A stretch of 64,000 nt of DNA from Chlorobium sp. GTDB taxonomy: Bacteria > Bacteroidota > Chlorobiia > Chlorobiales > Chlorobiaceae. Positions 39,093 to 48,200 of the stretch are shown one piece after another. A program made the position numbers and the translations under genes. The first letter of the stretch is position 1, and each line of letters starts with the position of its first letter. The stretch is taken from the NCBI GenBank assembly GCA_005843825.1, contig SZXX01000016.1, forward strand, positions 58,364-122,363. The letters are read 5' to 3'. Under the pieces are notes generated by a model. It saw nothing but the letters and a program-made list of their open reading frames with translations, did not search any database and had not been told where the DNA came from.

Positions 39093-41047
39093 CTTTTTTG
39101 TTCCCATTCCGCAAACAGCGTATTCAGTTCATTGCACAGGGTATGATACCCTTCAAGTATTTTGGCAGTCTCTTCCTGGCTTTTTTTATAGAAATCCTCT
39201 GTAGCCATCATTGTTTCAAGTGATTCTTTCTTTTGCTCAAGGCGGTTGATTTTCTGCTCGATCTCCTCAATTTTTTTCTTGTCTTTTTTAGCTGCTGAGG
39301 TTTTCCTGGTCTGCTCTTTTTCTTTTTCGCTGACTTGTGGAGGGGCACTCTGTTTTTTCTGCCGTCCGGCAGTTTCCTCTTTACGCTCCGCCTCAAGGGC
39401 TTTTTCCGCTTTTTCAAGATATTCGGCATAGGTGCCGAGATAGAGCTGAAGAGATCCGTTTTTTATTTCAACAACCTTGTTGACCAGACTATCGAGAAAA
39501 TAGCGGTCATGGCTCACAATCAAAAGGGTACCGTCATAGTATTCCAGTGAGTCGATCAGCATCTCTTTTGATCGCATGTCAAGGTGATTGGTCGGTTCAT
39601 CCATGATCAGGAGGTTCGATGCCTGAAGCAGGATTTTTGCCAAAGCAACTCTCGATTTTTCGCCACCGGACAACACCCTGATCTTTTTATTGACGGCATC
39701 TCCGCTGAAAAGAAAGCATCCGAGAATATCCCTCACTTTTTTCTGAGCTTCCGACGTGGGAGCCGAATCGACCATTTCCGTATAAACGCTTTTTTCTTGT
39801 GACAGGTTTTCCGTCTGGTGCTGTGCAAAGTAGTTCATAGTGACATTGTGTCCAATGCTAAGCTTGCCGTCGAAGTCAATTTGCCCGGCAAGAATTTTGC
39901 AGAAGGTGGTTTTTCCTGCACCGTTTGAGCCGACAATAGCAATTCTGTCGCCACGCATTACTTCCAGATCAATACCAGTCAGCACCTGTTTTTTTGAGCC
40001 GTCCGGAAGGATATAAGCCTTTTGAACGCCATCAAGCCTCATGACTTCACGTCCGGACGGATTTGCCTTTGGAAAACGAAAAGAGATTCTTGAAAGATCT
40101 TCTTCCGGGGACTGCATATTCTTTTCCATTTTTTCCATCTGCCGCAGCCTGCTCTGCGCCTGCCTGGCCTTGGTTGCCTTGTAGCGAAAGCGATCGACAA
40201 ACGCCTTCAACTCAGCCACTTTTTTGACGTCATTTGCATATTTACCCATCATCAGTTCATACCGCTCAGCCTTCTCCTTTTCATAATAGGAGTAGTTCCC
40301 CTTGTATTCATTGACCTGCGTGAAGGCAATTTCCAGAGTTTTGGTGGTCAGCTTGTCAAGAAAAAAACGGTCATGCGACACAATGATGTAGCTATGCTCA
40401 TAGTTGAACAGATAATTTTCAAGCCATCGCAGCGAGTCGATATCAAGGTGGTTTGTCGGTTCATCAAGCAGCAGCAGCGTGGGATTTTGCAGCAGCAGTT
40501 TTGTCAGATGCAGGCGCATCTGCCAGCCACCCGAAAAATCCTTGACTTTTTTATGGAAATCTATTTCACTGAACCCGAGTCCACCGAGAACCTTTTCGGC
40601 ATTGGACTGCATGGTGTAACCTCCAAGGTGGTCAAATTCATGCATCGCATCCGAAAAATGCTCTATAAGCTGGTGGTAGGCTTCTCCTTCATAATCCTGA
40701 TCAGGCAGAGCCAGCTCGTGTTCCATCCTGGTGATTTTATCCGACAGCTCAAAAAGCCTGACATTTGCCTGCAGGGCATATTGCAGAGCGGTTTTTTCAA
40801 GATCGGCATCAAACGAGATTTCCTGTGGAAGGTACCCGATCGTGGTTTCAGCCGATTTAAGAAATTGCCCGGTAATAATGAGCGCAGAGTCGGTATTCGG
40901 AGCGCTTATGAGGCGAAGGAGAGTTGTTTTTCCTGTACCGTTAAGACCGACAAGACTTACATGGTCTTTGTCTCCTACGCGGAATGAGGAATCGTTCAGG
41001 AGTTCTTTTGTGCCGACACTGAGGGAGAGGTTTCTTGCTTCAAGCAT
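39089..41047 (-). CDS. ABC-F family ATPase
   Basis: A soluble protein of 652 residues with two ABC ATPase domains and no membrane part, as in ABC-F translation factors. Walker A motifs are GLNGTGKTT (34-42) and GSNGAGKTT; both domains have LSGGE/FSGGW signatures and DEPTNHLD. An interdomain linker and a C-terminal coiled-coil arm (about 560-650, [21 protein letters not shown]) resemble Uup/YdiF-type proteins. It probably acts on ribosomes or, Uup-like, with branched DNA. The stop overlaps that of the kinase gene by 4 bp. Confidence 0.9.
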   Translation of the reverse strand: MLEARNLSLSVGTKELLNDSSFRVGDKDHVSLVGLNGTGKTTLLRLISAPNTDSALIITGQFLKSAETTIGYLPQEISFDADLEKTALQYALQANVRLFELSDKITRMEHELALPDQDYEGEAYHQLIEHFSDAMHEFDHLGGYTMQSNAEKVLGGLGFSEIDFHKKVKDFSGGWQMRLHLTKLLLQNPTLLLLDEPTNHLDIDSLRWLENYLFNYEHSYIIVSHDRFFLDKLTTKTLEIAFTQVNEYKGNYSYYEKEKAERYELMMGKYANDVKKVAELKAFVDRFRYKATKARQAQSRLRQMEKMEKNMQSPEEDLSRISFRFPKANPSGREVMRLDGVQKAYILPDGSKKQVLTGIDLEVMRGDRIAIVGSNGAGKTTFCKILAGQIDFDGKLSIGHNVTMNYFAQHQTENLSQEKSVYTEMVDSAPTSEAQKKVRDILGCFLFSGDAVNKKIRVLSGGEKSRVALAKILLQASNLLIMDEPTNHLDMRSKEMLIDSLEYYDGTLLIVSHDRYFLDSLVNKVVEIKNGSLQLYLGTYAEYLEKAEKALEAERKEETAGRQKKQSAPPQVSEKEKEQTRKTSAAKKDKKKIEEIEQKINRLEQKKESLETMMATEDFYKKSQEETAKILEGYHTLCNELNTLFAEWEQKS

Positions 41048-41223
41048 GATAGAGAGGACTTATGAAATAGATCAACATCGTTGAAAAAATAGTAAACATG
41101 GGTGAAAAGATACAATATTTCACCAAAGCTTCACGATTCTTCATCGTATTCTGAACGGTTCGTTCAAATTATGATTGATGAAAGGATTTGCTTCTGCCTC
41201 AGCGGTTGCTGTGCGGAATTATT

Positions 41224-41242
41224 TTTAATTATTATCATTATA
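41224..41242. promoter_or_regulatory. Fur-box-like site 1 upstream of the export operon
   Basis: This 19-base AT-rich sequence matches the E. coli Fur consensus GATAATGATAATCATTATC at 14 of 19 positions by direct comparison. It lies 89 bases before the TolC-like start codon. Low base complexity makes a chance match possible; the second site at 41289-41307 strengthens it. Confidence 0.3.
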
Positions 41243-41288
41243 AATAGCAAGGATTTAACGAAAAGGTCGTCAAAGAAGCAAACCAGGG

Positions 41289-41307
41289 TATAATGATGAT
41301 TATTACA
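41289..41307. promoter_or_regulatory. Fur-box-like site 2 upstream of the export operon
   Basis: It also matches the E. coli Fur consensus at 14 of 19 positions (core ATAATGATGATTATTA). It lies 24 bases before the start codon and 47 bases after site 1, a position where binding would block transcription or initiation. Confidence 0.3.
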
Positions 41308-41330
41308 CAAAGAGAAAGGACTGTTTCAGC

Positions 41331-42593
41331 ATGAGGGCAAAAATCAATCTCTGTATGGTGATGTTTTTTCTCGCTGCTGTTTCCCCGCTGCATGCTGAAG
41401 AGTCTGTGAGCTGGGAGCAGTGCGCGAGCGAAGCAAAGCGTGCGCATCCCGATCTCTATACGGCTCTTGCACTCCTGCAGCAGGCCGAAGCCGATAAGCA
41501 GGTAACAGGAGGTTCCCGGCTTCCCCAGCTCAGTCTCAGTGTGAGTTCTTTGAAGAACGGAACATCAGGGCTCGGCTCTTCTTCTCTCTCTTCTTATGCC
41601 TTGTCGGCACAGCAGCTCATTTATGATGGCGGTAAAACGTCAAACCAGATTGCCAGTAACACAGAAGCAATCAAGGCGGCTCAGTATAATTATGATGCTG
41701 TGTCGGCCAATGTTCGTTTTGCCCTCCGTTCAGCATTCACCCAACTGCTCAAAGCCCAGGAACTTGTCGGACTTGCCGGTGAAATAGCCACACGCCGACA
41801 GAACAATGTCCGCCTGATCAGTCTGCGCTACCAGGGCGGTCGTGAACATATCGGCTCGCTTCGCCAGGCTGAGGCCGACCTGGCCCAGTCGCAGTTTGAG
41901 GTGTCCCAGGCCAAACGAGGTCTTGTGCTTGCCGAGACAACCCTAGCTTCAGCCCTTGGCCGCGATACACACCAGCCGCTCAGGGTGCAGGGTGCATTCA
42001 AGGTCAGTGACCTGACGGAAAGAAAACCCGATCTTGCCCAGCTGGCAAAAAACAATCCCCTTTTTCAGCAGCTCGACACCAAAAGCAAGGCAGCACGTTT
42101 TGATCTTGATGCTTCCAGAAGTGCCTTTTCCCCCCAACTCTACCTGACCTCATCGATCGGAAGAGGCTCTTATGACCGCCTGCCAACTGACGCAGTGGAC
42201 TGGAGTGCAGGGGTTACGGTTTCCGTACCCATTTATCAAGGTGGCAGCGGCAGGGCAAGGGTAGCCAAAGCAAGTGCAGTTTTGAGTCAGCAGAATGCAC
42301 AGGAAAAGAGCGGCTTTCTCCAGCTCTTCAACGCACTCGAACAAAGCTGGAAAAGTTTTCAGGATGCCCGTCAGGCAGTGCTTGTTCAGAACAAACAGCT
42401 TCTGGCAGCCAACGAGCGCTCTAAAATAGCCAACGCCCAGTATTCGAATGGTCTTGTAACCTTCAACGACTGGGTGATTATTGAAAACAATCTGGTGAAC
42501 GCAAAAAAGAATTATCTCAATGCCGAGGCCGATATGCTGCTTGCCGAGGCTCAATGGATCCAGTCAAAAGGAGGAGCGCTTGAAGGTCAGTAG
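41331..42593 (+). CDS. TolC family outer-membrane efflux protein
   Basis: A 420-residue protein with a signal peptide (KINLCMVMFFLAAVSPLHAEE) and two TolC/OEP repeats of long helices (LFTALALLQQAEADKQ-like start, QLIYDGGK, LRQAEADLAQSQFEV; second repeat with VPIYQGGSGRARV and YSNGLVTFNDWVIIENNL). It should form the trimeric outer-membrane duct for the following adaptor and MacB-type transporter. AGAGAAAGGA precedes the ATG. Its end overlaps the adaptor gene by 14 bp. Confidence 0.9.
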   Translation: MRAKINLCMVMFFLAAVSPLHAEESVSWEQCASEAKRAHPDLYTALALLQQAEADKQVTGGSRLPQLSLSVSSLKNGTSGLGSSSLSSYALSAQQLIYDGGKTSNQIASNTEAIKAAQYNYDAVSANVRFALRSAFTQLLKAQELVGLAGEIATRRQNNVRLISLRYQGGREHIGSLRQAEADLAQSQFEVSQAKRGLVLAETTLASALGRDTHQPLRVQGAFKVSDLTERKPDLAQLAKNNPLFQQLDTKSKAARFDLDASRSAFSPQLYLTSSIGRGSYDRLPTDAVDWSAGVTVSVPIYQGGSGRARVAKASAVLSQQNAQEKSGFLQLFNALEQSWKSFQDARQAVLVQNKQLLAANERSKIANAQYSNGLVTFNDWVIIENNLVNAKKNYLNAEADMLLAEAQWIQSKGGALEGQ

Positions 42594-43551
42594 GAATACA
42601 CTGGTATGGGGCATTACAATTGCTGTAGCAGTTCTTGGCGTTGGAGGATTCTTTCTCTTCAAGGGAACCCGACAAACGGAAAAACGTTTTGATGAAATCC
42701 ATCCTTCACGAGGGACTATTCGGCTGGTAATCTCAACGACCGGAGCGGTTGAACCGCAAAACCGGGTTAAAATCCAGTCATCGGTGGGAGGCAGAATCGA
42801 GGAAATTCTTGTCGAAGAAGGCCGGCTTGTAAAGAAAGGAGCTGTGCTTGCTATGCTGAGTTCAACCGAACGTGCAGCTCTGCTTGATGCAGCCAAACTG
42901 CAAGGCAAAAGTGAAGAGAGCTATTGGAACAATGTGTATAAAAAAACGACAGTCCTTGCTCCTATGGACGGGCAGGTTATTGTGCGCAGTGTCGACCCCG
43001 GCCAGACGGTGACAGCGAGTGATTCACTCTTCGTGCTGTCGGATCATCTTATTGTGAAAGCGTTTGTTGACGAAACCGATATCGGGCGTGTAAAAATCGG
43101 GCAGAAGGCGCTTATCGGGCTTGACGCCTATCCTGACATTCGTGTAACCGGTGCTGTTGAGCATATCTACTATGAGTCACATCTGCAGAATAATGTGAAC
43201 ATCTACAATGTCGATATTATTCCCGACCGCATTCCCGATGTGTTTCGTTCAGGCATGAGCGCCAATATCAAGATTATCGTTCAGGAAAAGAAAGGAGCAC
43301 TACTCTTGCCGATAAGTGCTGTTCAGAATAGAAACGGTAAAACCTTTGTACGCCAGAAAAGTGACGATGCTGAAAAAGGAAGGCGATACACCAGAGTGGA
43401 GACAGGATTGCAGGATGGCAGCAATATCGAGATCCTTGACGGGTTAACGGAGAGTTCTCTGGTCATGATGCCCGATACCACCTTTGTATTGCCGAAAAAC
43501 AAAGCTGGTGGAAATCCATTCGCGCCGCAACGGAACAGATCGAGACCATGA
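42580..43551 (+). CDS. HlyD/MacA-type periplasmic adaptor with a very short hairpin
   Basis: A membrane-fusion protein of 323 residues: one N-terminal TM helix ([19 protein letters not shown]), lipoyl halves ([24 protein letters not shown] and [17 protein letters not shown]), a beta barrel and a membrane-proximal domain. Only about 28 residues (95-122) separate the two lipoyl halves, where MacA carries a long alpha-hairpin that meets TolC. The start is TTG at 42580, chosen because AAAAGGAGGA lies 5 bases upstream; an ATG at 42520 lies deep inside the tolC-like gene. The end overlaps the macB start by 4 bp. Confidence 0.85.
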   Translation: MKVSRNTLVWGITIAVAVLGVGGFFLFKGTRQTEKRFDEIHPSRGTIRLVISTTGAVEPQNRVKIQSSVGGRIEEILVEEGRLVKKGAVLAMLSSTERAALLDAAKLQGKSEESYWNNVYKKTTVLAPMDGQVIVRSVDPGQTVTASDSLFVLSDHLIVKAFVDETDIGRVKIGQKALIGLDAYPDIRVTGAVEHIYYESHLQNNVNIYNVDIIPDRIPDVFRSGMSANIKIIVQEKKGALLLPISAVQNRNGKTFVRQKSDDAEKGRRYTRVETGLQDGSNIEILDGLTESSLVMMPDTTFVLPKNKAGGNPFAPQRNRSRP

Positions 43552-45521
43552 GCAGCATGCTTGAGATTATCGATGTTCACCGGACCTACCTGATCGGTGA
43601 AAGCACGGTTAATGCGCTGCGCGGTGTTTCCCTGACGATAGAACAGGGGGAGTTTGTGGCCATCATGGGAGCATCAGGATCAGGCAAATCCTCACTGCTG
43701 CAGATTCTCGGTCTTCTGGACAACCCCGACAAGGGCGAGTACCGGATTTTCGGCAACAATGTCAACACCATGACGGAGGATGAGCAGGCTGGAGTGCGCA
43801 ACAATGTAGCCGGGTTTGTGTTTCAGCAGTTTCATCTGCTCAAGCGGATGGACATTGTCGATAATGTCAGGCTTCCCTATATCTACAGCGGCTTGAAAGG
43901 AAACTTTCGCAAGGAGGCGATCGACCGGCTCAAGATGGTTGGGCTTGAACATAGAATTGATCACACCCCCAATCAGCTTTCAGGAGGCGAACAGCAGCGT
44001 GTTGCTATAGCACGGGCGCTTGTTCGCGATCCATTGATCATTTTTGCCGATGAACCGACAGGCAATCTTGATACGAAGAATTCAGCCGAGATCATGAAAA
44101 TTCTGCAAGCTCTTCATGCAGAGGGGAAAACCATTATCATGGTCACGCATGAAAATGAGATTGCTGAATATGCAGAGCGTGTGATTACCATGCGTGACGG
44201 TGTCATTCTCACCGATACGCGAAAACAGGGAAAGGACCCATCAATTACCGCTGCCAAAGAGTTGGGGTTTGACATCCATGGAGCAGCAAAGGGCTCGACA
44301 CTGCAGGATGGCCGGTTTATCGGCTTCATTGCTCAGGCTTTTCAGTCAATACTGGCCAACAAGATGCGCTCTTTTCTTTCCGTTCTCGGCATCCTTGTCG
44401 GCGTTGCCTCAGTCATTGCCATGATGGCCCTTGGAGAGGGAGCAAAGGTCTCAATGCAGGAACAGCTGAAATCGATGGGATCCAATATGCTGTCGATCAG
44501 GGCCGGATCGGCGAAAATCAGGGGAGCCTCTCAGGGGGCAGGAGCTGTTGCCCGTTTTACGTTTCCTGATGTAGACGAGATCGCTTCGCTGCATACGCTG
44601 GTAAAAAATGCAAGCGGTGTTGTCAACGGAGTTGGCAGAATAGTGTATGGTAACAAAAACTGGAGTTCGAGCCTTACCGGCGTAGGCTATGATTACGGAA
44701 CGATGCGTGCGTCGATTCCTTCGATCGGGCGGTGGTTCACCCGCGAAGAGATTCAGACCCGTGAAAAGGTGGCCATTATCGGAGTGACGGTTGTGAAAGA
44801 ACTTTTCGGCATGACCAATCCGCTGGGCAAGACCATCAAGATTAACCGCATTAATTTTACGGTTATCGGCATTGCTCCGGCGAAAGGATTTTCCGGGCCA
44901 CAGGACGAAGATGATATTGTGCTTATTCCTGTCAACACAGCGATGTACCGGGTGCTTGGCAAAAACTATCTCAGCGGTATTTTTGTCGAGGTTGCTTCAC
45001 CCAACCTGATTGAACAGACGAAAAATGCGATCAGTGCGCTTATCATCAAACGGCACCGGCTGAAAGAGGGTGACGACTCCTTCAATATCAGGGACATGAC
45101 TGAAATTCAAAAAATGCTCAGCAGCACTACGCAGACCATGAGCCTGCTGCTTGGCTCCATTGCCGCCATCTCGCTCGTGGTCGGAGGCATAGGTATTATG
45201 AATATCATGCTGGTATCGGTGACCGAACGCACAAGGGAGATCGGGTTGCGCAAGGCGATTGGAGCGAGGAAAAACGATATCATGCTGCAGTTTCTGGTCG
45301 AGTCGGTTGGCATGACGGTCAGCGGAGGGTTGATCGGCATCATGCTGGGCATTGCCATCTCCCTTATTCTCTCCTATTTTGCCGGATGGTCCGTCATAAC
45401 CTCACCGATCTCTGTTGTGCTTGCAACGGCGTTTTCAGCACTTACCGGCATATTCTTCGGTCTCTGGCCTGCCAGAAAAGCCGCTGAGCTTAAACCGGTC
45501 GAAGCGCTCCGTTACGAATAA
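43548..45521 (+). CDS. macB: MacB-type ABC transporter (ATPase fused to permease)
   Basis: A 657-residue exporter of the mechanotransmission type. The ABC domain (about 1-230) has Walker A GASGSGKS (41-48), LSGGEQQR and [10 protein letters not shown]1 (about 275-300) is followed by a large periplasmic domain and TM2-4 in the C-terminal FtsX region ([21 protein letters not shown]). Length matches E. coli MacB (648). Known MacB-type exporters move macrolides, peptides, toxins or siderophores; the substrate here is unknown. The start overlaps the adaptor stop (ATGA). Confidence 0.93.
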   Translation: MSSMLEIIDVHRTYLIGESTVNALRGVSLTIEQGEFVAIMGASGSGKSSLLQILGLLDNPDKGEYRIFGNNVNTMTEDEQAGVRNNVAGFVFQQFHLLKRMDIVDNVRLPYIYSGLKGNFRKEAIDRLKMVGLEHRIDHTPNQLSGGEQQRVAIARALVRDPLIIFADEPTGNLDTKNSAEIMKILQALHAEGKTIIMVTHENEIAEYAERVITMRDGVILTDTRKQGKDPSITAAKELGFDIHGAAKGSTLQDGRFIGFIAQAFQSILANKMRSFLSVLGILVGVASVIAMMALGEGAKVSMQEQLKSMGSNMLSIRAGSAKIRGASQGAGAVARFTFPDVDEIASLHTLVKNASGVVNGVGRIVYGNKNWSSSLTGVGYDYGTMRASIPSIGRWFTREEIQTREKVAIIGVTVVKELFGMTNPLGKTIKINRINFTVIGIAPAKGFSGPQDEDDIVLIPVNTAMYRVLGKNYLSGIFVEVASPNLIEQTKNAISALIIKRHRLKEGDDSFNIRDMTEIQKMLSSTTQTMSLLLGSIAAISLVVGGIGIMNIMLVSVTERTREIGLRKAIGARKNDIMLQFLVESVGMTVSGGLIGIMLGIAISLILSYFAGWSVITSPISVVLATAFSALTGIFFGLWPARKAAELKPVEALRYE

Positions 45522-45744
45522 ATAAAGCAGTAAAAAAAACTTTCGTTTTCACCGCAGGATTCTGAACGAAATCGCGTCACAGTTAATGAGTGGATGTGAA
45601 AGTTGAAAGATGATCTATGCTTATGTTCTGGTGCAAATGGCAGCAACAGGTCGGGTTTGGTTGTGTGTGTTGACTGGTGATGATTCATGGTAGAAAAAAT
45701 GACTGATGATTGATAGGTTATAACCAGGCAGGTTGTTGTTTTTG
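45522..45744. other. Intergenic stretch after macB
   Basis: About 220 bases lie between the macB stop and its likely terminator, with no supported gene or repeat. Beyond the terminator another 53 bases precede a doubtful short reading frame. Confidence 0.5.
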
Positions 45745-45782
45745 ATAGCGAAGAGGAGCTTTTTCCTCTTCGCTATTTTTTA
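45745..45782 (+). terminator. Strong terminator downstream of macB
   Basis: A perfect 13-bp inverted repeat (ATAGCGAAGAGGA 45745-45757 and its complement 45764-45776) with a 6-nt loop is followed by TTTTTT. It is the first terminator after the export operon. Confidence 0.85.
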
Positions 45783-45835
45783 TTGATGAAATCGGAAAAG
45801 TGCTTGTCAACCTGAGTATAAAGAGAGAGGCAATA

Positions 45836-46027
45836 TCAGAAAATAGAAGAAGAGAAGACCGCTACGCTTTTGATAGTAGGGCGTTGCGAGGTTTTGAGGG
45901 GGAAGTATTGCATTGCTGAAACTGCCGGATTTTTTCCGGTATATCCATTATGCTCCGCTATCGCGACTGAAATCATCCCCGCCACAAAAGAAAGAATGAA
46001 GGCTATGAATGGTAATGGAACATCCAT
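45836..46027 (-). CDS. Possible small membrane protein (doubtful)
   Basis: A 63-residue frame starting MDVPLPFIAFILSFVAGMISVAIAE has one hydrophobic helix and AGTGGAG six bases before the ATG. The C-terminal half (TSQRPTIKSVAVFSSSIF) looks unlike a conserved protein and I recognise no family. It lies in a gene-poor stretch downstream of the repressor gene on the same strand. It may be spurious. Confidence 0.3.
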   Translation of the reverse strand: MDVPLPFIAFILSFVAGMISVAIAEHNGYTGKNPAVSAMQYFPLKTSQRPTIKSVAVFSSSIF

Positions 46028-46062
46028 ATGAAACTCCACTTAACATCCAGTGAAATATAAGG

Positions 46063-46602
46063 TTATTGCTTTGGTGATTTCCGGTGGATTGCCGGGTATT
46101 GTCGGGTGAGTGCTACGATTACTCCTTTAGTGTTTTTTTCTCCTTGTTGAAATCTGACGAATTCAGGGCCTTCCGGGCTGCTTCTGAGGATGAGATCGCC
46201 TTCTACAGGCTCAAGCATTGGTTCTATAATCAGAATATCCCCATCCAGAATATCTTCGTCGTGGATGGCAAGCCTGCGCCCCATCGCTTCAAAGAAGTAT
46301 TGCTTTTTCGTGTTCATACAGTTAAACCGACAGTCGACGTTAACCAGTGGGTTAACAGTCCTTGAATCCTCCTTTAACGGGTCCTCTTTTTCTGCATACA
46401 TCTCCCCTTCACCAGTCAATAACCAATCAAGGTTACATCCGAGTTTCTGAATCTTCTGAAGTACAGCAGTACCTGGCTTGCGTGCACCTCTCATGTACGC
46501 TTGTACATTTGGTGCACCCATGCTGAGGGCATCAGCAAAATCATTGATTTTAGAATATTTATAAGTAGCGAAAGCTCTGATTCTTTCGCCTATTGTGCGC
46601 AT
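46063..46602 (-). CDS. Phage-type HTH repressor with degenerate S24 domain
   Basis: A 179-residue regulator. The N-terminal helix-turn-helix (2-60, IGERIRAFATYKYSKINDFADALSMG...) and LDWLLTGEGEMY linker are typical of CI/XRE-like repressors. The C-terminal part (about 105-165, DEDILDGDILIIEPMLEPVEGDLILR) has the fold signature of LexA/CI S24 domains. The catalytic Ser of the usual GDSM is replaced (AMGRR, 107-110), and the Lys of the usual VKR is missing (FVRF, 148-151). It probably dimerises but cannot self-cleave. The start at 46602 gives the standard HTH start; an earlier ATG at 46719 adds implausible sequence. Confidence 0.8.
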   Translation of the reverse strand: MRTIGERIRAFATYKYSKINDFADALSMGAPNVQAYMRGARKPGTAVLQKIQKLGCNLDWLLTGEGEMYAEKEDPLKEDSRTVNPLVNVDCRFNCMNTKKQYFFEAMGRRLAIHDEDILDGDILIIEPMLEPVEGDLILRSSPEGPEFVRFQQGEKNTKGVIVALTRQYPAIHRKSPKQ

Positions 46603-47043
46603 TCGTATATTATTTCTTGCGTTATTATGTGTGATTGTGCATATTTTATTTATCACAAGGTAATAACAAGATTGTGAAAAGCAAAAACATGAAGAATCCT
46701 GATCCAGGTCGCCACCCATACCGGATAGATTTTACTGCATTACCGGCATCAGGAATAATGAGAGTTTTTTTTTGAGACGGAGTGGCTCTTTTTGAGACAA
46801 GGTTTAACGGGCTAATACATGTTTGCTGACAATTTTTTATAGCCTAACTAGTTGCAAAATAAATATTTGTTGCTAATATATTTTTTTATAGGATGTTACG
46901 TTTCTTGGGCTTGGTTTGTTTGATATTGCGGCATGGAAATTGCAGTAATATTCTCTAATTATTTGGTTTCTGAAAGGTTGTAGACGCAGGCGTTTTTTAA
47001 AGCTGGTAGTAAACCATAACTGAATGTTATCCTTCCCGAAGTT
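46603..47043. other. Intergenic region between repressor and Sel1 genes
   Basis: About 440 AT-rich bases with no supported gene lie between divergent genes. CACAA (46654-46658) and TTGTG (46672-46676) form an inverted pair about 50-75 bases upstream of the repressor start and could be an operator for autoregulation. TTTTTGAGAC occurs twice, near 46767 and 46790. Otherwise nothing was recognised. Confidence 0.5.
46654..46676. promoter_or_regulatory. Possible repressor operator
   Basis: CACAA-N13-TTGTG, a short inverted repeat upstream of the HTH repressor gene. Dyad spacing is suitable for a dimeric HTH protein, but the arms are only 5 bp, so chance is likely enough. Confidence 0.2.
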
Positions 47044-47949
47044 ATGCTGAAAGAAATTTTCATTTTGACTTGTTGTTGTACTCTGTTTTTCGGGACAGTA
47101 AGCGGAGCACAACCCAATAAAATTTCAGAACTGCGTTCTGCAGCCCAAAAAGGAAATGCTGAGGCCCAATTTATTCTGGGCGGTAAGTATTATAGTGGTG
47201 ATGGTGTCAAACAGAATTATCTGGATGCAGTGAAATGGGTTCGTCTTGCAGCTGAGCAAGGGCTTGCAAAGGCTCAGTGCAACCTCGGTGAGCTGTACTT
47301 TAAGGGTCAGGGTATCAGTCAAAACTATACTGAAGCTGCAAAATGGTTTCGTCTTGCGGCTTTACAGGGGATGCCGGAGGCACAGTACAATCTTGGAGTA
47401 TCGTATGCTGCAGGAAAAGGGGTTGTCCAGGATCTTTCAGAAGCGGTTAAATGGTATAGAATTGCAGCGATACAGGGTGATGAAAAGGCACAGTACAATC
47501 TCGGTGTCTCTTATGCAGAAGGTAAGGGAGTTGTCCAGGATCTTTCAGAAGCGGTTAAATGGTACAGAACTGCCGCCGATCAAGGTCATAGTATGGCTCA
47601 GAACAATCTCGGAGTGATGTATGCAAAAGGAAGCGGTGTCGCTCAAAATTATACAGAAGCAGCTAAATGGTTTCGCCTTGCAGCAACACAAGGAAATGTA
47701 AAGGCACAGATCACTCTCGGGTTGATGCATGAAAAGGGTTATGGGGTTGCTAAAAACGTTACTGAAGCATGTAATTGGTATAAGCTTGCAGCTGCCAATG
47801 GCAGTCAAATAGCTCAGAAGAAGCTGGTTGAGTTGGGGAAGGGGAATGCTTTCAATGACTCAAAATTTTCGAGTGCGAATCAGCTTGCACTGGATCATGC
47901 TCATGCTCATGAATCAGGCTATGTACATCTCCGGACAATATCCAATTAA
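47044..47949 (+). CDS. Secreted Sel1-repeat protein
   Basis: A 301-residue protein with a signal peptide (MLKEIFILTCCCTLFFGTVSGA) followed by about six to seven Sel1-like (TPR-related) repeats of 36 residues, each with the pattern AQxxLGxxYxxGxGVxxxxxEAxKWxRxAAxQG. Such solenoids mediate protein-protein contacts; no enzymatic role is expected. Two adjacent repeats are almost identical at DNA level. The last 40 residues (after KKLVELGKG) lack repeat structure and may derive from fused flanking DNA. The stop is followed in the same frame by another Sel1 fragment. Confidence 0.87.
   Translation: MLKEIFILTCCCTLFFGTVSGAQPNKISELRSAAQKGNAEAQFILGGKYYSGDGVKQNYLDAVKWVRLAAEQGLAKAQCNLGELYFKGQGISQNYTEAAKWFRLAALQGMPEAQYNLGVSYAAGKGVVQDLSEAVKWYRIAAIQGDEKAQYNLGVSYAEGKGVVQDLSEAVKWYRTAADQGHSMAQNNLGVMYAKGSGVAQNYTEAAKWFRLAATQGNVKAQITLGLMHEKGYGVAKNVTEACNWYKLAAANGSQIAQKKLVELGKGNAFNDSKFSSANQLALDHAHAHESGYVHLRTISN
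47383..47598 (+). repeat. Near-identical 108-bp tandem Sel1 units
   Basis: Two consecutive 108-bp units (36 codons each) share long identical stretches, for example TTGTCCAGGATCTTTCAGAA at 47423 and again 108 bases later at 47531. This is much closer than the other repeats are to one another and points to recent duplication or gene conversion inside the gene. Confidence 0.75.
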
Positions 47950-48168
47950 TCTCTCCTCCCTCACCTCAAAATTTTTTCAGCACTGCGTGTTGCAGCACAA
48001 AAAGGAAATGCTGAGGCTCAATTTATTCTCGGGTGTATCAGCTATAATGGTTATGGAGTAGACCGAAATTGTGCTGAAGCTTTTAAATGGGTTCGTCTTG
48101 CTGCCGATCGTGGTGATGCAATAGCAAAGAAGAGACTCGTTGAAATGGATGCTAATGGGAAGAAATGA
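47950..48168 (+). pseudogene. Broken Sel1-repeat paralogue, in frame after the Sel1 gene stop
   Basis: From 47977 the frame reads SALRVAAQKGNAEAQFILG then a complete Sel1 unit (YNGYGVDRNCAEAFKWVRLAADRG) and ends KKRLVEMDANGKK at the TGA 48166-48168. It is in the same frame as the upstream gene, separated only by the TAA at 47947. Bases 47992-48032 match 47140-47180 of the intact gene at 38 of 41 positions. No start codon or signal peptide is left. It is best read as the remnant of a second Sel1 gene joined start-to-end by a deletion. Confidence 0.72.
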
Positions 48169-48200
48169 GGATGATCTCCTTGCGGTTCTCAAACCGGTCT

